DNA of 64,000 nt, from positions 1 to 64,000 of the forward strand of contig JAAYDZ010000074.1 in assembly GCA_012728975.1 (NCBI GenBank), in the 5' to 3' direction. Both the position numbers and the translations under genes were made by a program. The notes beneath the pieces were generated by a model that saw only the letters and a program-made list of their open reading frames with translations, had not been told where the DNA came from and searched no databases. The stretch is from Bacteroidales bacterium. Its GTDB lineage: Bacteria; Bacteroidota; Bacteroidia; Bacteroidales; UBA932. Shown here piece after piece: positions 31,638 through 41,868 of this stretch (within the stretch, counting starts at the first letter, position 1; the number at the start of each line of letters is the position of its first letter).

Positions 31638-32235
31638 GGTCAATATGCCGGTAGCTGAAAGTGAGCTGAACTATAAAAACCCATTTCAGCTGCTGTGCGC
31701 CGTGATACTCTCTGCCCAGGCTACCGATAAGCGGGTCAATATTATTACCCCTGAACTCTTCGAACGTTTCCCTACGCCCGAAGAGATGGCCGCATCCAGT
31801 GAGGAGGAGATATATCTGATTATACGCTCTATCACTTATCCCAACAGCAAGGCACGCCACCTACTTGGAATGGCACGAATGCTGGTGAGTGACTTTGGCT
31901 CTGTCGTACCGGACGATGTAGAAGAATTGCAGAAACTCCCCGGTGTCGGGCGTAAGACAGCCAATGTGATTGCATCCATAGTCTACAACAAACCGGTGAT
32001 AGCTGTTGATACGCATGTTTTCCGTACTGCACGCCGTCTGGGACTCTCCTCAGGCGAGAGTGTCCTTGAAGTCGAAAAAGATCTAACCGCAGGCTTTCCT
32101 GAACATCTCCGTGCCAAAGCACATCACTGGTTGATACTTCACGGACGCTATGTATGCACCGCCAGAAAACAAAAGTGCGAATCCTGTGGACTCGCACCAT
32201 TCTGTGATTATTTCAACAAGAGCGATAATTCCTGA
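31597..32235 (+). CDS. nth: Endonuclease III
   Basis: NPFQLLCAVILSAQATDKRVN; LPGVGRKTANVI; VDTHVFRTARRLG; 4Fe-4S Cys set CTARKQKCESCGLAPFC; overlaps ftsE. Confidence 0.94.
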   Translation: MNAKKYQQIIEWFEVNMPVAESELNYKNPFQLLCAVILSAQATDKRVNIITPELFERFPTPEEMAASSEEEIYLIIRSITYPNSKARHLLGMARMLVSDFGSVVPDDVEELQKLPGVGRKTANVIASIVYNKPVIAVDTHVFRTARRLGLSSGESVLEVEKDLTAGFPEHLRAKAHHWLILHGRYVCTARKQKCESCGLAPFCDYFNKSDNS

Positions 32236-32733
32236 TTAGAATCTCTTGGTAACACCTATATAGGACCTATAAGGAACATCATCTCCAATGAGCCTGAGGT
32301 TGTATTTACCATCTACAAATACGCCCCAGCCATTGCTGAAGTTGTACTCTATACCTGCGCCGAAATCAATGCCGAGGTGAAAGTCAACATACCTGCCGAA
32401 TCCTGTGCCTATACCGATAATGGGATAAATGTTGAGACCATCAATAAGATTAATCAGGTAATGGAAGCCTACATCTACACCAAGATAGGTGTGATAGGAG
32501 TGATCGTGAGGGTGAAAAAATAGATCAAAACCTGCCCTTCCCCTAAAATTATTGGCATTGAAGTCACCGTGAAGGCCCAGTGTTGTACCCCAATGTGCAT
32601 AACCAATATGTGCACCCACTGCACCAAATGTGGTAGGAGCTTTGTGAACCTTCTGACCTTGTACAGTTGTCTGGGCTGAAATGGAGGAAGCACCGATGAG
32701 TGCAACTGCCAGTAAGATGATTATTTTCTTCAT
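32236..32733 (-). CDS. Small outer-membrane beta-barrel protein
   Basis: Signal peptide MKKIIILLAVALIGASSISAQ, Gly/aromatic alternation, YIGVTKRF C-terminus. Confidence 0.6.
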   Translation of the reverse strand: MKKIIILLAVALIGASSISAQTTVQGQKVHKAPTTFGAVGAHIGYAHWGTTLGLHGDFNANNFRGRAGFDLFFHPHDHSYHTYLGVDVGFHYLINLIDGLNIYPIIGIGTGFGRYVDFHLGIDFGAGIEYNFSNGWGVFVDGKYNLRLIGDDVPYRSYIGVTKRF

Positions 32734-32829
32734 TTGATAAAAATTATTAGTTAAAATTTCAAATTTGACGTACCTTTATTATCTGATACGGTAAACAAAT
32801 ATAACACTTTTTTTTAATTCTTATCTTTT

Positions 32830-33741
32830 TTGAAGAACAATCCTGACATATTCAACACCACCCTTTCCGATTTCAGGTCCTGTTTAAAGCTGGAAAGGTC
32901 CTTGTCTGACAATACTATAGTCGGTTACAACTCTGATTGTTCTAAATTTTTCGCATTTCTGAAGGAAAAAGGCATTATTTCGCCGGAGGCGGCAACATCT
33001 GAAAACATCTCGGAATACCTTGCGCAGGTGACCGGTGCAGGGCTCTCCAAAAGAAGCCAGTCCCGTCTGGTCAGCTCCCTCAAAGCACTCTACCGCTTTT
33101 TGGAAAGCGAAGGGCGGCTCAAGAATAATCCCTGCGACAGAATTGATACCCCAAAGGCAGGCAGATATCTTCCGGAGGTTCTCTCCGTAGAAGAGGTGGA
33201 GCGCATCATCGATTCTGTTGATCTTTCGAAAAGCGAAGGACATCGCAACAAGGCCATCATTGAAGTACTCTACTCCTGCGGACTTAGAGTGAGCGAACTG
33301 GTAGGATTACGCATTAGTGATCTGTTTCTGGCCGAGCAATTTATCCGGGTCACAGGTAAGGGATCCAAGCAGCGTCTGGTGCCCATCGGGGAACCTGCTG
33401 TTCTCAGTATTTCTTTATATATGGAGATTCGCAACGTTGGTCCGGTAACAAAAGGAGCTGAGGACATACTCTTCCTCAACCGTCGGGGAAACAAACTTAC
33501 ACGGGAAATGATTTTTCTTATTGTACGCAGACAGGCAGAAATTGCCGGAATTCGTAAAAATATCTCTCCTCATACGTTCAGACACTCTTTTGCCTCTCAT
33601 CTGGTAGAAAACGGAGCCGATTTACGCGTTGTGCAGGAGATGCTGGGTCACGAAAGCATACTAACCACAGAGATCTATACGCATATCGATACAAAGAAAT
33701 GGCAACAAACTATTCTCCAATTTCATCCCAAAAGAAAATAA
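32830..33741 (+). CDS. xerD: Tyrosine recombinase XerC/XerD family
   Basis: LYSCGLRVSELVGL, HTFRHSFASHLVENGADLRVVQEMLGHESILTTEIYTHI; TTG start. Confidence 0.87.
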   Translation: MKNNPDIFNTTLSDFRSCLKLERSLSDNTIVGYNSDCSKFFAFLKEKGIISPEAATSENISEYLAQVTGAGLSKRSQSRLVSSLKALYRFLESEGRLKNNPCDRIDTPKAGRYLPEVLSVEEVERIIDSVDLSKSEGHRNKAIIEVLYSCGLRVSELVGLRISDLFLAEQFIRVTGKGSKQRLVPIGEPAVLSISLYMEIRNVGPVTKGAEDILFLNRRGNKLTREMIFLIVRRQAEIAGIRKNISPHTFRHSFASHLVENGADLRVVQEMLGHESILTTEIYTHIDTKKWQQTILQFHPKRK

Positions 33742-33810
33742 TTTTTGCTACCTTTACGAATCAGATTTCGACATTCAATTACAACACAACACTTAACTTA
33801 TATTTAAATC

Positions 33811-35007
33811 ATGGCTTACACCACTACAACTAAACAGAGCTATGGAAACAGGGTTTCCAAATCATTTAAGGGTATCGGTAGCGGTATCCTGCTTTTTATC
33901 ATCGGCACGGTATTGCTATTTTGGAACGAAGGAAGGACAGTCAAAGTTAAACGCGCATTAAATCAGGCTGCGGATGTAACTGTGGAGATGCCCGACATCT
34001 CCCGAATAGATCCACAATTTGAAGGTAAGATGATATACGCCATAGGCGAAGCATCTACAACTGAAGTTCTTAATGACGGACTCTTTGGTATATCACTAAA
34101 TGCAATCAATCTCTCGCGCAACGTGGAATACTATCAGTGGACCGAACAGAGTAAAGAGGAGAAAAAAGAGAAAATAGGAGGCGGGCAGGAGATTACAACT
34201 ACCTACACTTACAGTAAAAAATGGGTCTCTTCACCTGTAAATTCTTCCGAATTTGCGGACCCTGCTTACCGGGATACCAATTTTGTACTTACTACTATTG
34301 AAGATAACCAAGTTGTTGCCGATTTAGTGGATTTCGGAGCTTACAAACTTCCTCCCTTTCTCAAAAATGGTATCAGAAGTTCAGAACAGGCCACTCCTCA
34401 GCTCACAGAAGAGATGATAAATGATTGGAACGAGGTGCTCTGGAAGAGAGACAGCTCCGCAACTGTTACAGTAAGTGCAGGTCAAGCCTATTTGGGACGC
34501 GATGTCAATAACCCCGAGGTTGGCGATGTCAGAGTAACATTTGGGTATACTCCCACCCCACAAACAGTATCTATACTTGCAGTAGTAGTTGGTGACACAT
34601 TCGGTGAATTTGTGGCTAAAAACGGCAAAAATGTCTCCCGTATTGCGCTAGGCGAGGTTTCCGCTGCAAATATGTATGACGCGGCACAGAAAGAGAACAA
34701 GGTCATTGCCTGGATCGTCAGAATTATTGCAGTTATACTTATTATCGGTGGCCTGAAAGGTATCTTCAACTTCCTCAGCACTCTTTTCGCGGTTGTTCCA
34801 TTTATACGAAGAGTTCTCGCTGCGGGCATCAACTTTGTCTGCACCGTAGTCGGTCTGATATGGAGCCTTCTTATATTTGTTATTGCCTGGATATCCTACC
34901 GTCCGGCACTCGGCATCACCTTCCTTGTCTTGATCGCTGCACTTATAGTGCTGCTAATAATGCGGTCGAAGAAAAAGAAAAATACTCCCGCTGATATGCC
35001 CGCCTAA
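33811..35007 (+). CDS. TMEM43 family membrane protein
   Basis: GIGSGILLFIIGTVLLFWNEGRTVK; luminal-like domain; C-terminal TM cluster. Confidence 0.8.
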   Translation: MAYTTTTKQSYGNRVSKSFKGIGSGILLFIIGTVLLFWNEGRTVKVKRALNQAADVTVEMPDISRIDPQFEGKMIYAIGEASTTEVLNDGLFGISLNAINLSRNVEYYQWTEQSKEEKKEKIGGGQEITTTYTYSKKWVSSPVNSSEFADPAYRDTNFVLTTIEDNQVVADLVDFGAYKLPPFLKNGIRSSEQATPQLTEEMINDWNEVLWKRDSSATVTVSAGQAYLGRDVNNPEVGDVRVTFGYTPTPQTVSILAVVVGDTFGEFVAKNGKNVSRIALGEVSAANMYDAAQKENKVIAWIVRIIAVILIIGGLKGIFNFLSTLFAVVPFIRRVLAAGINFVCTVVGLIWSLLIFVIAWISYRPALGITFLVLIAALIVLLIMRSKKKKNTPADMPA

Positions 35008-35018
35008 CAATCACAGAG

Positions 35019-36245
35019 ATGATTAAACGAGTGCTTTTTATTTGCCTCCTTGCGGTAGTCATGGCAGCAGGTTGTTCTACGGGAGACAAGACTCCTCAGG
35101 CTGTTACCGGCATAACTGACAACCCCTATCAAGGCTTTCGAACTCGAAATGATTTCGGACTCAATGGTCCCGTAAAATCATTCACCGAGATCAGATACCA
35201 CGATATGCAACCTTTCTCGCGCACATGGCACTTTGACCGTAACGGCAGAGTGTTCTCAATAGTTGAGGAGGATGTACACCCTCAGACTCGTCTGGAAATA
35301 AGCATAGATAAAAAAGGGAATCCAATTGACACGACCTATTCCTTTACAGATTATCTTCAGTACGCTTTTGATATGCAGGCCAGCAGTTATCTTCCTGACG
35401 GAAAGCCTCTCAAAGAGGTCTATAGAATGGATGGTGAATTGGCTGAGATATATCAATACAACTATGACACAAAAGGCCGCTGTGTCAGGACCGACATAGT
35501 CGAGAGAAACGGTAAACTCAGAGGCTCTTTTCTCTATTTCTACGATGATTATGGCAACCTGACAAACGAAAGGTATTGGAGCAGCAAATATGCCGTTGAT
35601 GGTAACGACATCATTTCAGAGACCGTAAATGTGTACGACAGCAAAGGCAATCTGATTGAATCCAGCAGGTACAATGTTGGAAAACTCGAGATGAGAGATG
35701 TCATGTATTATAATGACAAGGGAGATCTGTTACGTCATTATACCGAGTATGAAGGGGGATTTGCCACCGAGATCTTCTACACATTTGACAAAGATGGCCG
35801 GTGCAACGGCGACAGGTTCTACTCCCTTGAGGATGACCGGCGTGTGATAATGACCAGAGATAGTTCGTTCATTGACGAAGCTGGACACAGACATGAGGAG
35901 CAATACACTTGGACAGGTGGTCTTCACACCAGTGAGGCCATTTTTGACAAAGAGGGAAAAATGGTGGAATACAATTATTATGGAGAGTTTGCACAAGAAT
36001 CCCGTATTCCTGACAATACCATCACCTTCTATTATGATGAGGATGGCTACCTTAGCAAAGCCGACCTCAAGAGCCAATATGATGTAGTCCCCTACTTTTT
36101 TGGAGAGAAAGACAGTTTCGGTAACTGGACCCGTCGCTCCCTTCCCCCTGATGAGGTATTTGACACCTACGGTATCGGCATAGAAGAGTTTAGCTACTTC
36201 CTCCGACGCTATGAAAGAAGTTATACCTATTATGAAGAGGAATAG
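35019..36245 (+). CDS. Lipoprotein with YD/RHS-like repeats
   Basis: Lipobox LLAVVMAAGC; repeats FDRNGRVF, YDTKGRCV, YDDYGNLT, YDSKGNLI, YNDKGDLL, FDKDGRCN, FDKEGKMV, YDEDGYLS. Confidence 0.68.
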   Translation: MIKRVLFICLLAVVMAAGCSTGDKTPQAVTGITDNPYQGFRTRNDFGLNGPVKSFTEIRYHDMQPFSRTWHFDRNGRVFSIVEEDVHPQTRLEISIDKKGNPIDTTYSFTDYLQYAFDMQASSYLPDGKPLKEVYRMDGELAEIYQYNYDTKGRCVRTDIVERNGKLRGSFLYFYDDYGNLTNERYWSSKYAVDGNDIISETVNVYDSKGNLIESSRYNVGKLEMRDVMYYNDKGDLLRHYTEYEGGFATEIFYTFDKDGRCNGDRFYSLEDDRRVIMTRDSSFIDEAGHRHEEQYTWTGGLHTSEAIFDKEGKMVEYNYYGEFAQESRIPDNTITFYYDEDGYLSKADLKSQYDVVPYFFGEKDSFGNWTRRSLPPDEVFDTYGIGIEEFSYFLRRYERSYTYYEEE

Positions 36246-36367
36246 GCCAATTAATTATAAATGCAAGACAGGTGCACTAATGCACTAATAAGCATGGAAT
36301 CTTGACAGATAGTATACTTGAACGAAAGAAAAACACAAATATTTATTAACATATAAAACTTAATTCT

Positions 36368-36919
36368 ATGATAACAACATTGATTGTGATAGGCATCCTT
36401 GCCATTTTGTTGATCTGGGTGATTTCCGTACAAAGGAATCTTATCAGCAAAGAAGAGTTGTGCAAAAACGCAATGAGCCAGATAGGTGTCCAAATGTCAA
36501 GTCGCTGGGATGCACTAACAGCACTTGCGGAGCTTATCAAATCCTATGACGAACACGAATACAAAACTCTTAGGGATGTGATTGCACAACGTGCAACCAT
36601 CACCGGCGCAAGCTCTGCAACTGATACTGATATGCAGGAGACCATTCTTACAGATGCTATGAAACGCCTCGCTGTGGTAATTGAAAAGTACCCCGACATC
36701 AAAGCGAATCAAATGTATATTAAGACTATGGACAGCGTCAATATGTATGAAAATCAGGTACGTATGAGCCGCATGGTTTACAACGACAGCGTGACCAACT
36801 ACAACAGGCTTATCCGCCAGATTCCCAGCAATATCGTAGCTTCATTGTTCGGTTTCAAATCCAAGGAGTATCTTGAAGAAAACGAGGCTAAAACCGAAAT
36901 GCCCAAAATGAACCTATAA
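36368..36919 (+). CDS. LemA family protein
   Basis: N-terminal TM; SSRWDALTALAELIKSYDEHE; VRMSRMVYNDSVTNYNRLIRQIPSNIVASLFGFK. Confidence 0.88.
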   Translation: MITTLIVIGILAILLIWVISVQRNLISKEELCKNAMSQIGVQMSSRWDALTALAELIKSYDEHEYKTLRDVIAQRATITGASSATDTDMQETILTDAMKRLAVVIEKYPDIKANQMYIKTMDSVNMYENQVRMSRMVYNDSVTNYNRLIRQIPSNIVASLFGFKSKEYLEENEAKTEMPKMNL

Positions 36920-38628
36920 TGGGACTAAGAAAACTGTTACTCACATTTTTAGCTTGCATTGCCGCTTTCATTGCGACAGCGGCAAATACAACAATTCGTG
37001 ATATAAACATCACTTATATCCTTACACCCGAAGGCCATGCAAGAGTTACTGAAGTGTGGGATGTCAGCGCAAAAAACATTACTGAGTGGTATTTGGTCAA
37101 ATCTAATATGGGCTCTGCTGTCTCAATTACAGACCTGGCAGTAAGCGATGAGAATGGTCTCAACTTTATAAATGAAGGGGAATGGGATATAGACCGCTCT
37201 ATTAAACAAAAGGCTGGCAAATGCGGTATTGTCCACAAAGGAGTTAATGATTATGAATTGTGCTGGGGTATAGGCTCCTATGGAGACCATATTTTCACAG
37301 TAAAGTACACTATCAACAACTTTGTGCTGTCAATGGAGGATTATGATGCGATACATTTTCAATTTATCTCTCCCGACCTCTCCTCCGCTCCCGAACATGC
37401 AAAGGTAACTATCAGATATCAGGATGACCTTTACCAGCTCGATACCTCCAATACCCGTGTTTGGGGCTTTGGCTATGAAGGCACCTGTGAGTTTATAGAT
37501 GGTGCCATTGTAGCCGAATCCGGCAAGCCTTTCAGAAAAAATAGTTCTGTCATCATTTTAGCGCGATTTGAGAAAGTAATGTTTCAGGATCTCGTAAATA
37601 ATGATGACCGTCTCTTTGAAGAAAGGCACGCCATCGCGATGGGGGGCAGCCACTTTGATGGAGAACCCTCCGATAATGACTACTCAAGCAACAGTGGCCT
37701 CAGAGATGCATTTATTTGGATATTGTGGATTTTAGTCTTTATTCTGACAGCTTTCGGCATAAAAAAACAGGGCAACAAGTTCAGGAACATCAACACCTTT
37801 GGAGTCAAAAAACTCAAAGATGTGGAGTGGAGCAGGGAGATTCCATACAATGGGAACCTGCTCGCTACAAATTATGTTATTACCAAAGCTCCTTCCCTAT
37901 TTAAGACACGCAATAGTTATGCTATAGCTTCTGCCTATATTCTGAAGATGATACAGCAAAACATTCTCATCACAGGGAAGGATGAGGAGGGAAAAATCAC
38001 TATTGCTTTTAACGACAATGCTGATCTCGGAAAGCTCGAATCCCCCGCAAAATCACTTTTCAATATGATGAAGTTGGCCAGCGGTGCCAACAAGATTCTT
38101 GAAGACAAGGAATTTTCCAGATGGGCCCGCAAAAACAAAAGCACCCTGATTGACTGGACAAAATCGATCACCAACAAGGGGCGTAAAGCTCTTACAGATG
38201 AAGGTTTTTTCTTAAAGCACAAATTTACACCGCTCGGTGTACAGAACAACAACAAGGTGCTTGGATTTTTCAAATATTTGCAGGACTTCACTATTATCAA
38301 TGAAAGAAAAGCAGTAGAGGTGCACCTATGGCAGGATTACCTGGTATTTGCCACTCTTTTCGGCATTGCTGACAAAGTAGCGAAAGAGCTTAAAGATATT
38401 GATCCTATAGCCTTCGAGGAGATAGTAAACTACGATTTTGACACATTTACTACAATTCTACACCAGACAAACTCACTATCCAATGCTATAACGCGGAACT
38501 CCTATGAGACATCAACATCTTCAGATGGCTTCTCAGGAACAAGCTCATGGAGTGGTGGCGGAGGAAGCTCTTCCTTTGGCGGTGGTGGAGGATTTTCAGG
38601 AGGCGGTTCCGGCGGCGGAGGCAGATAA
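36919..38628 (+). CDS. DUF2207 domain-containing membrane protein
   Basis: Signal peptide, DUF2207-like N-terminus, TM at ~270, Gly/Ser-rich tail GGGGSSSFGGGGGFSGGGSGGGGR; overlaps lemA stop. Confidence 0.83.
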   Translation: MGLRKLLLTFLACIAAFIATAANTTIRDINITYILTPEGHARVTEVWDVSAKNITEWYLVKSNMGSAVSITDLAVSDENGLNFINEGEWDIDRSIKQKAGKCGIVHKGVNDYELCWGIGSYGDHIFTVKYTINNFVLSMEDYDAIHFQFISPDLSSAPEHAKVTIRYQDDLYQLDTSNTRVWGFGYEGTCEFIDGAIVAESGKPFRKNSSVIILARFEKVMFQDLVNNDDRLFEERHAIAMGGSHFDGEPSDNDYSSNSGLRDAFIWILWILVFILTAFGIKKQGNKFRNINTFGVKKLKDVEWSREIPYNGNLLATNYVITKAPSLFKTRNSYAIASAYILKMIQQNILITGKDEEGKITIAFNDNADLGKLESPAKSLFNMMKLASGANKILEDKEFSRWARKNKSTLIDWTKSITNKGRKALTDEGFFLKHKFTPLGVQNNNKVLGFFKYLQDFTIINERKAVEVHLWQDYLVFATLFGIADKVAKELKDIDPIAFEEIVNYDFDTFTTILHQTNSLSNAITRNSYETSTSSDGFSGTSSWSGGGGSSSFGGGGGFSGGGSGGGGR

Positions 38629-38634
38629 ATTTCA

Positions 38635-38666
38635 TTTGTCTGAATTTCAAAAAAAAATTACCTTTG
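38635..38666 (+). promoter_or_regulatory. Bacteroidetes-type promoter
   Basis: TTTG (38635-38638) - 20 nt - TACCTTTG (38659-38666), upstream of the M23 gene. Confidence 0.65.
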
Positions 38667-38684
38667 CGACTAAAATAGAATTCT

Positions 38685-39644
38685 ATGAAGCGCAGAGGTA
38701 TTTTTTTATTGACCATTATTCTAATCAGTGTACAGGTATACGGACAAAGCAGAACCCACACACATGATACTATTCCGCAAAAGGATACCCTCACCTACTT
38801 TGAGGAACTGCTGGTGATAGACACTCTGGACACCGATGACAAATTCACAAAAATAATCCTCTATGATGACTATACCTGGGCATATTTTGATCTGGGCAGG
38901 CCGGTGATAGATACAGCGGAGTTCTTTGATTCATGGGAAGGAACCGGCGTACATTCCTTCAGGGATGTAAAACTCTCGGACCTTCCCGAAGAAGTGGATC
39001 TACTGCTGGTAGATTCCCTCAACGGATTCTGTGTGCCCTATCAACAGAAAGTGGGGTCCGGTTTCAAGTTCAGAAGGACAAGGGAACATAAAGGGGTTGA
39101 CTTATCGCTCAAAACAGGAGACACCATCAGAGCTGCCTTCGACGGTATGGTACGTCTATCTGAAGGCACAAGAAGAACCGGCGGTTACGGAAATCTGGTT
39201 GTAATACGCCACCCAAACGGACTCGAAACCTACTATGCTCATCTATCCAAACGAATAGTGGATAGCGGAGAAATAGTCAAAGCGGGTGAAGTGATCGGGC
39301 TGGGAGGAAATACCGGACGCAGCAACGGTCCACATCTGCACTTTGAGACCAGGTACAAGGGACATCCGTTTGATCCCCAGCGTATCATCGACTTTGAGAA
39401 AGGCGTGCTCAGGGACTCGCTATTTACTCTGAAAAAGCACTACTTCAGTATCTATTCGCACTATGGACAAACTGACGAGGAGTCTTTGGCTGCTTCACAG
39501 CGCATTATCCATACCATCAAATCCGGAGATACTCTTGGCGCACTCGCCATAAGGTATGGCACTACCGTCAGAAGAATCTGTCAGCTCAACGGTATAAGTG
39601 CCAACAAGATATTAAGAATCGGCCAGCGCCTGATAGTAAGGTAA
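38685..39644 (+). CDS. M23 family metallopeptidase with C-terminal LysM
   Basis: HKGVDLSLKTGDTIRAAFDGMV; GNLVVIRHPNGLETYYAHLS; GPHLHFE; LysM HTIKSGDTLGALAIRYGTTVRRICQLNGI. Confidence 0.9.
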   Translation: MKRRGIFLLTIILISVQVYGQSRTHTHDTIPQKDTLTYFEELLVIDTLDTDDKFTKIILYDDYTWAYFDLGRPVIDTAEFFDSWEGTGVHSFRDVKLSDLPEEVDLLLVDSLNGFCVPYQQKVGSGFKFRRTREHKGVDLSLKTGDTIRAAFDGMVRLSEGTRRTGGYGNLVVIRHPNGLETYYAHLSKRIVDSGEIVKAGEVIGLGGNTGRSNGPHLHFETRYKGHPFDPQRIIDFEKGVLRDSLFTLKKHYFSIYSHYGQTDEESLAASQRIIHTIKSGDTLGALAIRYGTTVRRICQLNGISANKILRIGQRLIVR

Positions 39645-40427
39645 TATTCGCTCCAAAAGCATTATACGAGTGCTGTCTCCCTCCTTCCGAAATAAAGAGT
39701 GGAGTTCTTTGAGGTAGGCGTAGGGCACGAACCCATACCCTCTGCATACCAAATCTTCCCCGGGGAGAAAAAACATCTCTCCCTGATTGAACACATTGAT
39801 GCAGAATAGCACCTTATCTTCCTCAATCCATGCCGGAATCAGCGTATTGCGATATTCTACGGGATATACCGGAAGGGAGCAATCCTGTACAAACATAAAA
39901 TAGAGAAGCATCAGAACATGTTTTCCTCCCTCTCCACGGTTAAGTATTGTTGCCGGCATCTGGTATTCGGGAGAAAGGTCCTCCGATGGAAGTGCTTTGA
40001 ATCCAAACCTATGGAAAAAAATGTGATTGAAAACCCCGCAGCTCTCCATTGCAGTCATCCCGCTACTCAGTTCCATAACCATCTCCGCTGACTTACCGAC
40101 AAAGGCGTTGACCAACTCGCGCCAATCCTCTCCACGATAGAGAAGCTTTGTAATCAACACAGCAAAATTGAGAAGATGGAACTGTTCCTCCTCTTCAGAA
40201 CGGGCAGCTTCATTCATGGAATTTATGACCATTTCATAATAAATCTCTTCCAGACGACGTCCTGCCTCTTCCCTGACAGAAGGATCACTTTCAAGGGATG
40301 CAAGCTCTTCAAGGGCTGAAAGCATTTCCGGCCCATGCCTGAGGACTTCGGCAGTTACACTTCTTGCTACGACCTGGTCAGGGTCGTCAAGCAACGCATA
40401 AAGGGAGTGCTGGAGATCAGTTTGCAT
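39612..40427 (-). CDS. SirB1/transglutaminase-like-2 type protein with helical N-terminus
   Basis: FNHIFFHRFGFKALPSEDLSPEYQMPATILNRGEGGKHVLMLLYFMFVQDCSLPVYPVEY resembles the SirB1 LNRRxGxPxSL segment. Confidence 0.55.
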   Translation of the reverse strand: MQTDLQHSLYALLDDPDQVVARSVTAEVLRHGPEMLSALEELASLESDPSVREEAGRRLEEIYYEMVINSMNEAARSEEEEQFHLLNFAVLITKLLYRGEDWRELVNAFVGKSAEMVMELSSGMTAMESCGVFNHIFFHRFGFKALPSEDLSPEYQMPATILNRGEGGKHVLMLLYFMFVQDCSLPVYPVEYRNTLIPAWIEEDKVLFCINVFNQGEMFFLPGEDLVCRGYGFVPYAYLKELHSLFRKEGDSTRIMLLERILPYYQALADS

Positions 40428-41320
40428 CAGATGGATTTGCCGGTAAGTATATCGAGTGCCAAACTGACAAGGCCCTTCATCAGGAGATGGTAGTCAGGAC
40501 GACTCTCTTTTGCATATCGGTTGGCTATAACAAGGCAGATTGTGCCGGCGTCATGTCCTAGAAGTGCGGAGAGACCCGAAAGTGCAGAACTCTCCATCTC
40601 TATATTGGTAATCATTCGATCACCATATCTAAATGATTCCAAATTGCCGATAAGATCATCAAATGTGAGCGGGAGTCTTACAGATCTGCCCTGGGGACCA
40701 TAAAAGCCCGGAGCTGAGATAGTCACCCCCATAACCGAATTATTTTCAAACAAGGGTATCAGACGCTCTGAGGATTTTATGAAATAGGGAGCCGGAAGTC
40801 GCTCAGGCCAATTCATATGTTCTACAAAAGCAGACTCCATGGCAATATCCACCACATCACTGCATCCGGCATACCAGTTAAGAAGCCCATCGAACCCGAT
40901 GGAATATTCCGAAAACACATAACTTCCAAGAGGTATGTCAGGCTGAACAGCACCACAGGTGCCTATGCGAAGCAATGTCAACCGTTTATGCACCGGTTTG
41001 ACACATCTTGTCTTAAAATCAATATTTGCCAAAGCGTCAAGTTCGGTAACCACGATATCTATATTGTCAGTACCTATTCCTGTAGATATGACTGAAACCT
41101 CCCTGCCATTGTAGCTGCCTGTAACTGTGCGGAATTCGCGCGATGATTTATCTACCCTGATGGAGCCTTCTTCAAAAAATGAGGCCACAAGTTTTACCCT
41201 TCCGGGGTCACCAACCAGAATAACAGTATCTGCCAGATCTTCAGGAAGTAGATGAAGGTGGAATATCGATCCATCGGGATTAATTATGAGTTCTGAAGAT
41301 GCTATAGGTAATGTAGACAT
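40427..41320 (-). CDS. Nucleoside phosphorylase (uridine phosphorylase-like)
   Basis: VILVGDPGRVKLVASFFE; VISTGIGTDNIDIVVTEL; LLRIGTCGAVQPDIPLGSYV; NIEMESSALSGLSALLGH. Confidence 0.85.
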   Translation of the reverse strand: MSTLPIASSELIINPDGSIFHLHLLPEDLADTVILVGDPGRVKLVASFFEEGSIRVDKSSREFRTVTGSYNGREVSVISTGIGTDNIDIVVTELDALANIDFKTRCVKPVHKRLTLLRIGTCGAVQPDIPLGSYVFSEYSIGFDGLLNWYAGCSDVVDIAMESAFVEHMNWPERLPAPYFIKSSERLIPLFENNSVMGVTISAPGFYGPQGRSVRLPLTFDDLIGNLESFRYGDRMITNIEMESSALSGLSALLGHDAGTICLVIANRYAKESRPDYHLLMKGLVSLALDILTGKSI

Positions 41321-41401
41321 AAGTGTCGTTTTTTGTGTTTAAAAATCAAATATAGGACTTTTTTTCCTAATTTTGCCAAATCAATTCACTCACCAGTCAG
41401 T

Positions 41402-41866
41402 ATGTTCAAAAAATTTCAGACATATCTAATAATTGCAACGGCGTTGCTGCTTGGCTCAATGTTTTTCTTAAATATGTGTCATGGAGTGATTCCCTCCGAC
41501 ACCCCTTCGGAAACATGGGAGCGTATTACTATCAGTTTTTTTGAAAGGAGCCAGTTTTTGATAATGACATTCGTAACCTTCTTTTTAAGTGTGATTGCTC
41601 TCTTCTATCACAAAAAACGTCTGCTGCAAATACGTATCTGTCTGCTCAATTCAATTATTCTTTTTGCTTTCCAGATATGGATAGTAGTGGAGTTCTTTAA
41701 ACTTATACCTTTTTATTCACTTTCAATCCCCTCACTATTTCCCACTATCGCCATTATCCTGCTGATACTGGCAATCAGGTATATCGGCAGAGATGAAGCC
41801 GCGGCAATATTTTCAAGCGTATATCAAAAGGAAGATTCCGGCAAAAGAAAAGGAAAGAAAAAATAG
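41402..41866 (+). CDS. DUF4293-like small membrane protein
   Basis: MFKKFQTYLIIATALLLGSMFF...; four predicted TM helices; RYIGRDEA. Start corrected from 41333. Confidence 0.62.
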   Translation: MFKKFQTYLIIATALLLGSMFFLNMCHGVIPSDTPSETWERITISFFERSQFLIMTFVTFFLSVIALFYHKKRLLQIRICLLNSIILFAFQIWIVVEFFKLIPFYSLSIPSLFPTIAIILLILAIRYIGRDEAAAIFSSVYQKEDSGKRKGKKK

Positions 41867-41868
41867 CC

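Noticed and set aside
32830-33741. Tyrosine recombinase as evidence for an integrated mobile element
   Set aside because: Sequence and context fit housekeeping XerC/XerD; no att-like repeats, tRNA or phage/ICE genes nearby
36270-36295. TGCACTAA direct repeat (tgcactaatgcactaataag)
   Set aside because: Only two copies of 8-9 nt; consistent with chance
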